64,000 bases of DNA, taken from Ilumatobacter fluminis. GTDB lineage: Bacteria; Actinomycetota; Acidimicrobiia; Acidimicrobiales; Ilumatobacteraceae. Position numbers and translations under genes: made by a program. The DNA is taken from contig NZ_SOAU01000001.1 of the NCBI RefSeq assembly GCF_004364865.1, forward strand, positions 2,822,001-2,886,000, written 5' to 3'. The notes beneath the pieces were generated by a model that ran no database searches, was not told the origin of the DNA, and saw only the letters and a list, made by a program, of their open reading frames with translations. Every line of letters begins with the position of its first letter. Within the stretch, counting starts at the first letter, position 1. Below are positions 62,175 to 64,000 of this stretch, piece by piece.

Positions 62175-62926
62175 GCCGGGCGCTCCGCCGGAGGCGTGGC
62201 GACGAGCTCGCGCTGTGCGGCGCCGATCTCGGCCAAGCCACTCTCGGCGAGTGCCAAGAGCGAATCGAGCTCGCCACGGGAGAACGCCATGCCTTCGGCG
62301 GTGCCCTGCACCTCGACGAAGCGGGCCTCGCCACCGTCGACCGGGCTCAGCATGACGACGTTCATGTCGACCTCGGCCTTGCTGTCCTCGACGTAGGGAA
62401 GGTCGAGCACCGGCTCACCTCCGACGATGCCGACGCTGATCGCCGAACAGAACGAGTGGAGCGGGTGCCGGGCGAGGTCGCCGCGCTGAACGACACGACT
62501 GAGCGCATCGTGGAGGGCGATGAAGCCGCCGCAGATCGAGGCGGTGCGGGTACCGCCGTCGGCCTGCAGGACGTCGCAGTCGACGACGACCTGTCGTTCA
62601 CCGAGCAGCGTCATGTCGCACGCGGCCCGCAGCGACCGACCGATGAGGCGCTGGATCTCGACCGTTCGGCCGCTCTGTTTGCCCTTGGCGGCCTCGCGGC
62701 CGATGCGCTCGGGCGACGAGCCCGGCAGCATCGAGTACTCGGCGGTGACCCAGCCCTTGCCGCTGTTGCGCATCCAGCGCGGCACGTCGTCGTCGACCGA
62801 CGCCGTACACAGGACGCGGGTGTCGCCGAAGGACACGAGGCACGAGCCGTCGGCCATCGTGGTGAAGTCACGCTCGAACGTGAACGGGCGGAGTTGGTCG
62901 GGGGTGCGGCCGTCGGGACGGGTCAT
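62171..62926 (-). CDS. rph: Ribonuclease PH
   Basis: Rph trims tRNA 3' ends by phosphorolysis. The 251-residue protein has [43 protein letters not shown], the [18 protein letters not shown] phosphate-binding motif, [20 protein letters not shown] and [19 protein letters not shown]. The C-terminus is normal. It lies between murI and rdgB on the minus strand. Confidence 0.96.
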   Translation of the reverse strand: MTRPDGRTPDQLRPFTFERDFTTMADGSCLVSFGDTRVLCTASVDDDVPRWMRNSGKGWVTAEYSMLPGSSPERIGREAAKGKQSGRTVEIQRLIGRSLRAACDMTLLGERQVVVDCDVLQADGGTRTASICGGFIALHDALSRVVQRGDLARHPLHSFCSAISVGIVGGEPVLDLPYVEDSKAEVDMNVVMLSPVDGGEARFVEVQGTAEGMAFSRGELDSLLALAESGLAEIGAAQRELVATPPAERPA

Positions 62927-62985
62927 GGTTGGCTCCGTGGAGAGATCAGGTGGTGTGGTGGATTCGGGAGAGCGGGTCAGATGGT

Positions 62986-63795
62986 TCAGGTGGCGGCGTT
63001 CGGCGACCAGGCCTCGGTGGCGGCGAGTTCGGGGCCGAGCAGACGCTCTCCCAACTCACGGAACACCTCGACGTCGCCGCTGGACAGGAATCGATGCTGG
63101 CCGACGTGGTCGTCGTCGCGCAACATCCCGAGCTCACCCAGCCGGTCCATCGCCGCGAACGCCGTCTCGTCGGCCGAGCTGACGAGGGTGACCGCCGGAC
63201 CCATCACGTCTGCGATCACTCGGGCGAGGAACGGGTAGTGGGTGCAGCCGAGGAGGAGCGCATCCACGTCGGCGTCGCGGACCGGGGCGAGCAGCCGCTC
63301 GGCGAGAACGAGGACTTCGTCGCCGCTCGTCTGGCCCCGTTCGACGAACTCGACGAAGCCAGGGCACGCCGCCAGCGCCAGGTGTACCGGGGCACCGGTA
63401 CGAGCCACCGCGTCGACGTAGGCCCCGGACGCCATGGTGCCGACGGTGCCGATCACTCCGACCCGGCCGGTGTCGGTCGCCCGGACGAGTGATCGGGCGC
63501 CCGGTTCGATGACATCGATGACGGGCACGTCGAGGTCGGCACGGATGTCGTCGAGGCCGCTCGCTGTCGCCGTGTTGCAGGCGACGACGATCGCCTTGAC
63601 GCCGAAGTCGTCGACGAGCGAGCGCGACAACTGCCGGGCGTAGCCGTGCACCTCGTCGAGTGGCTTCGAGCCGTACGGATAGCGGCCCGTGTCGCCGATG
63701 TAGACGAGATCTTCGCCCGGGAGCAGGTCGATCAGGGCGCGGGCGACCGTGAGCCCTCCGAAACCCGAGTCGAACATCCCGATCGGCCGATCCAT
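62986..63795 (-). CDS. murI: Glutamate racemase
   Basis: MurI supplies D-glutamate for peptidoglycan. The 269-residue protein has [31 protein letters not shown], the two catalytic cysteines Cys73 ([10 protein letters not shown]) and Cys184 ([10 protein letters not shown]), and [13 protein letters not shown]. It is first of the murI-rph-rdgB set and divergent from the GNAT gene. Confidence 0.96.
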   Translation of the reverse strand: MDRPIGMFDSGFGGLTVARALIDLLPGEDLVYIGDTGRYPYGSKPLDEVHGYARQLSRSLVDDFGVKAIVVACNTATASGLDDIRADLDVPVIDVIEPGARSLVRATDTGRVGVIGTVGTMASGAYVDAVARTGAPVHLALAACPGFVEFVERGQTSGDEVLVLAERLLAPVRDADVDALLLGCTHYPFLARVIADVMGPAVTLVSSADETAFAAMDRLGELGMLRDDDHVGQHRFLSSGDVEVFRELGERLLGPELAATEAWSPNAAT

Positions 63796-63867
63796 GACGC
63801 CGACAGGTTACGACCGGAGCCGGGTGGCCGTCGTCGGCCGGCGGAGCGATGTGCCAAGCTCGGAGGC

Positions 63868-64000
63868 GTGACGAACGTGCCCCCGTCGACGATCGTTCTG
63901 GGCGACGGAACCAGCGCCCTCATCCGCCCGATCGAGCCGGCGGATGCCCCGACGCTCCAGGCGTTCCACGAGCGGCAGTCGCCCGAGAGCCGGTATCGAC
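63868..64000 (+). CDS. GNAT-type acetyltransferase, N-terminal fragment
   Basis: The first 44 codons of a gene cut by the window end. The GTG start has GGAG four bases upstream. The translation begins TNVPPSTIVLGDGTSALIRP and continues through EPADAPTLQAFHERQSPESR. The pattern of an xDGTxxxIRPIxPxD segment followed by LxxFHERxSPESRY is typical of protein acetyltransferases (Pat-like) and of the GNAT domain fused to ADP-forming acyl-CoA synthetases. Which of these it is cannot be seen. Confidence 0.8.
   Translation, partial: MTNVPPSTIVLGDGTSALIRPIEPADAPTLQAFHERQSPESRYR

Overview
The window is G+C-rich chromosomal DNA from an actinobacterium, most likely of the Acidimicrobiia (Ilumatobacter-like). 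That placement is inferred from the housekeeping order rpsB-tsf-pyrH-frr-cdsA-dxr-rseP-ispG, the whiG-type sigma factor beside xerC/dprA/comM, many GTG starts and GTGA/ATGA overlaps, and secreted proteins with long Thr/Pro linkers. There are no capsid, terminase or phage integrase genes, so it does not look like a prophage.

Layout. 1-16.1 kb is core genome, mostly on the minus strand: isoprenoid synthesis (ispG, dxr), a site-2 protease, cdsA, frr, pyrH, tsf, rpsB, a degenerate LytM protein, a WhiG-like sigma factor, xerC, dprA, comM, and clpP. 16.2-19.0 kb is a large STAND/SARP-type regulator on the plus strand. 19.0-43.6 kb is one nearly unbroken minus-strand operon for an extracellular contractile injection system (eCIS). 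In transcription order it encodes an atypical LuxR-type regulator, a DUF4255 cap-type protein, an AAA+ ATPase, a 2598-residue repeat protein ending in a deaminase-like domain, the sheath, tube 1, a tail-assembly-type protein, a 52-residue DUF6760-like protein, a DUF4157 protein, tube 2, a LysM protein, a spike, a PAAR tip, gp25, baseplate J, tail protein I, and a zinc-ribbon membrane protein. 43.8-47.6 kb holds a divergent Ig-like membrane protein and a secreted propeller/Ig-like protein. 47.7-64 kb is mixed metabolism and envelope: a phosphotransferase, three PLP enzymes, an L,D-transpeptidase lipoprotein, an HPF-like factor, a ZIP-like transporter, a HerA-like ATPase, a tRNA, a GGDEF-EAL protein, rdgB, rph, murI and the start of a GNAT gene.

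How it may work. The sheath, two tube proteins, spike, PAAR, gp25, J and gpI-like proteins make a complete-looking contractile particle loaded by an AAA+ ATPase. No canonical tape measure or tail fibre is visible. The giant protein has 13 copies of a 23-residue acidic repeat, a coiled-coil region, four annexin-like repeats, a hydrophobic helical segment, a JAB/MPN-like domain, Thr-Thr-Gln repeats and a C-terminal HxE...CxxC deaminase-like domain. It is the strongest candidate for a new effector, possibly a membrane-binding deaminase toxin, and has no obvious immunity gene beside it. A palindrome, TGCCCGAACGGGCA, lies upstream of the Ig-like membrane gene and of the secreted propeller gene, with a 12/14 match upstream of the giant gene. 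A tandem 11-bp direct repeat of SARP-box type lies upstream of the LuxR-like gene. Together these suggest a common regulon.
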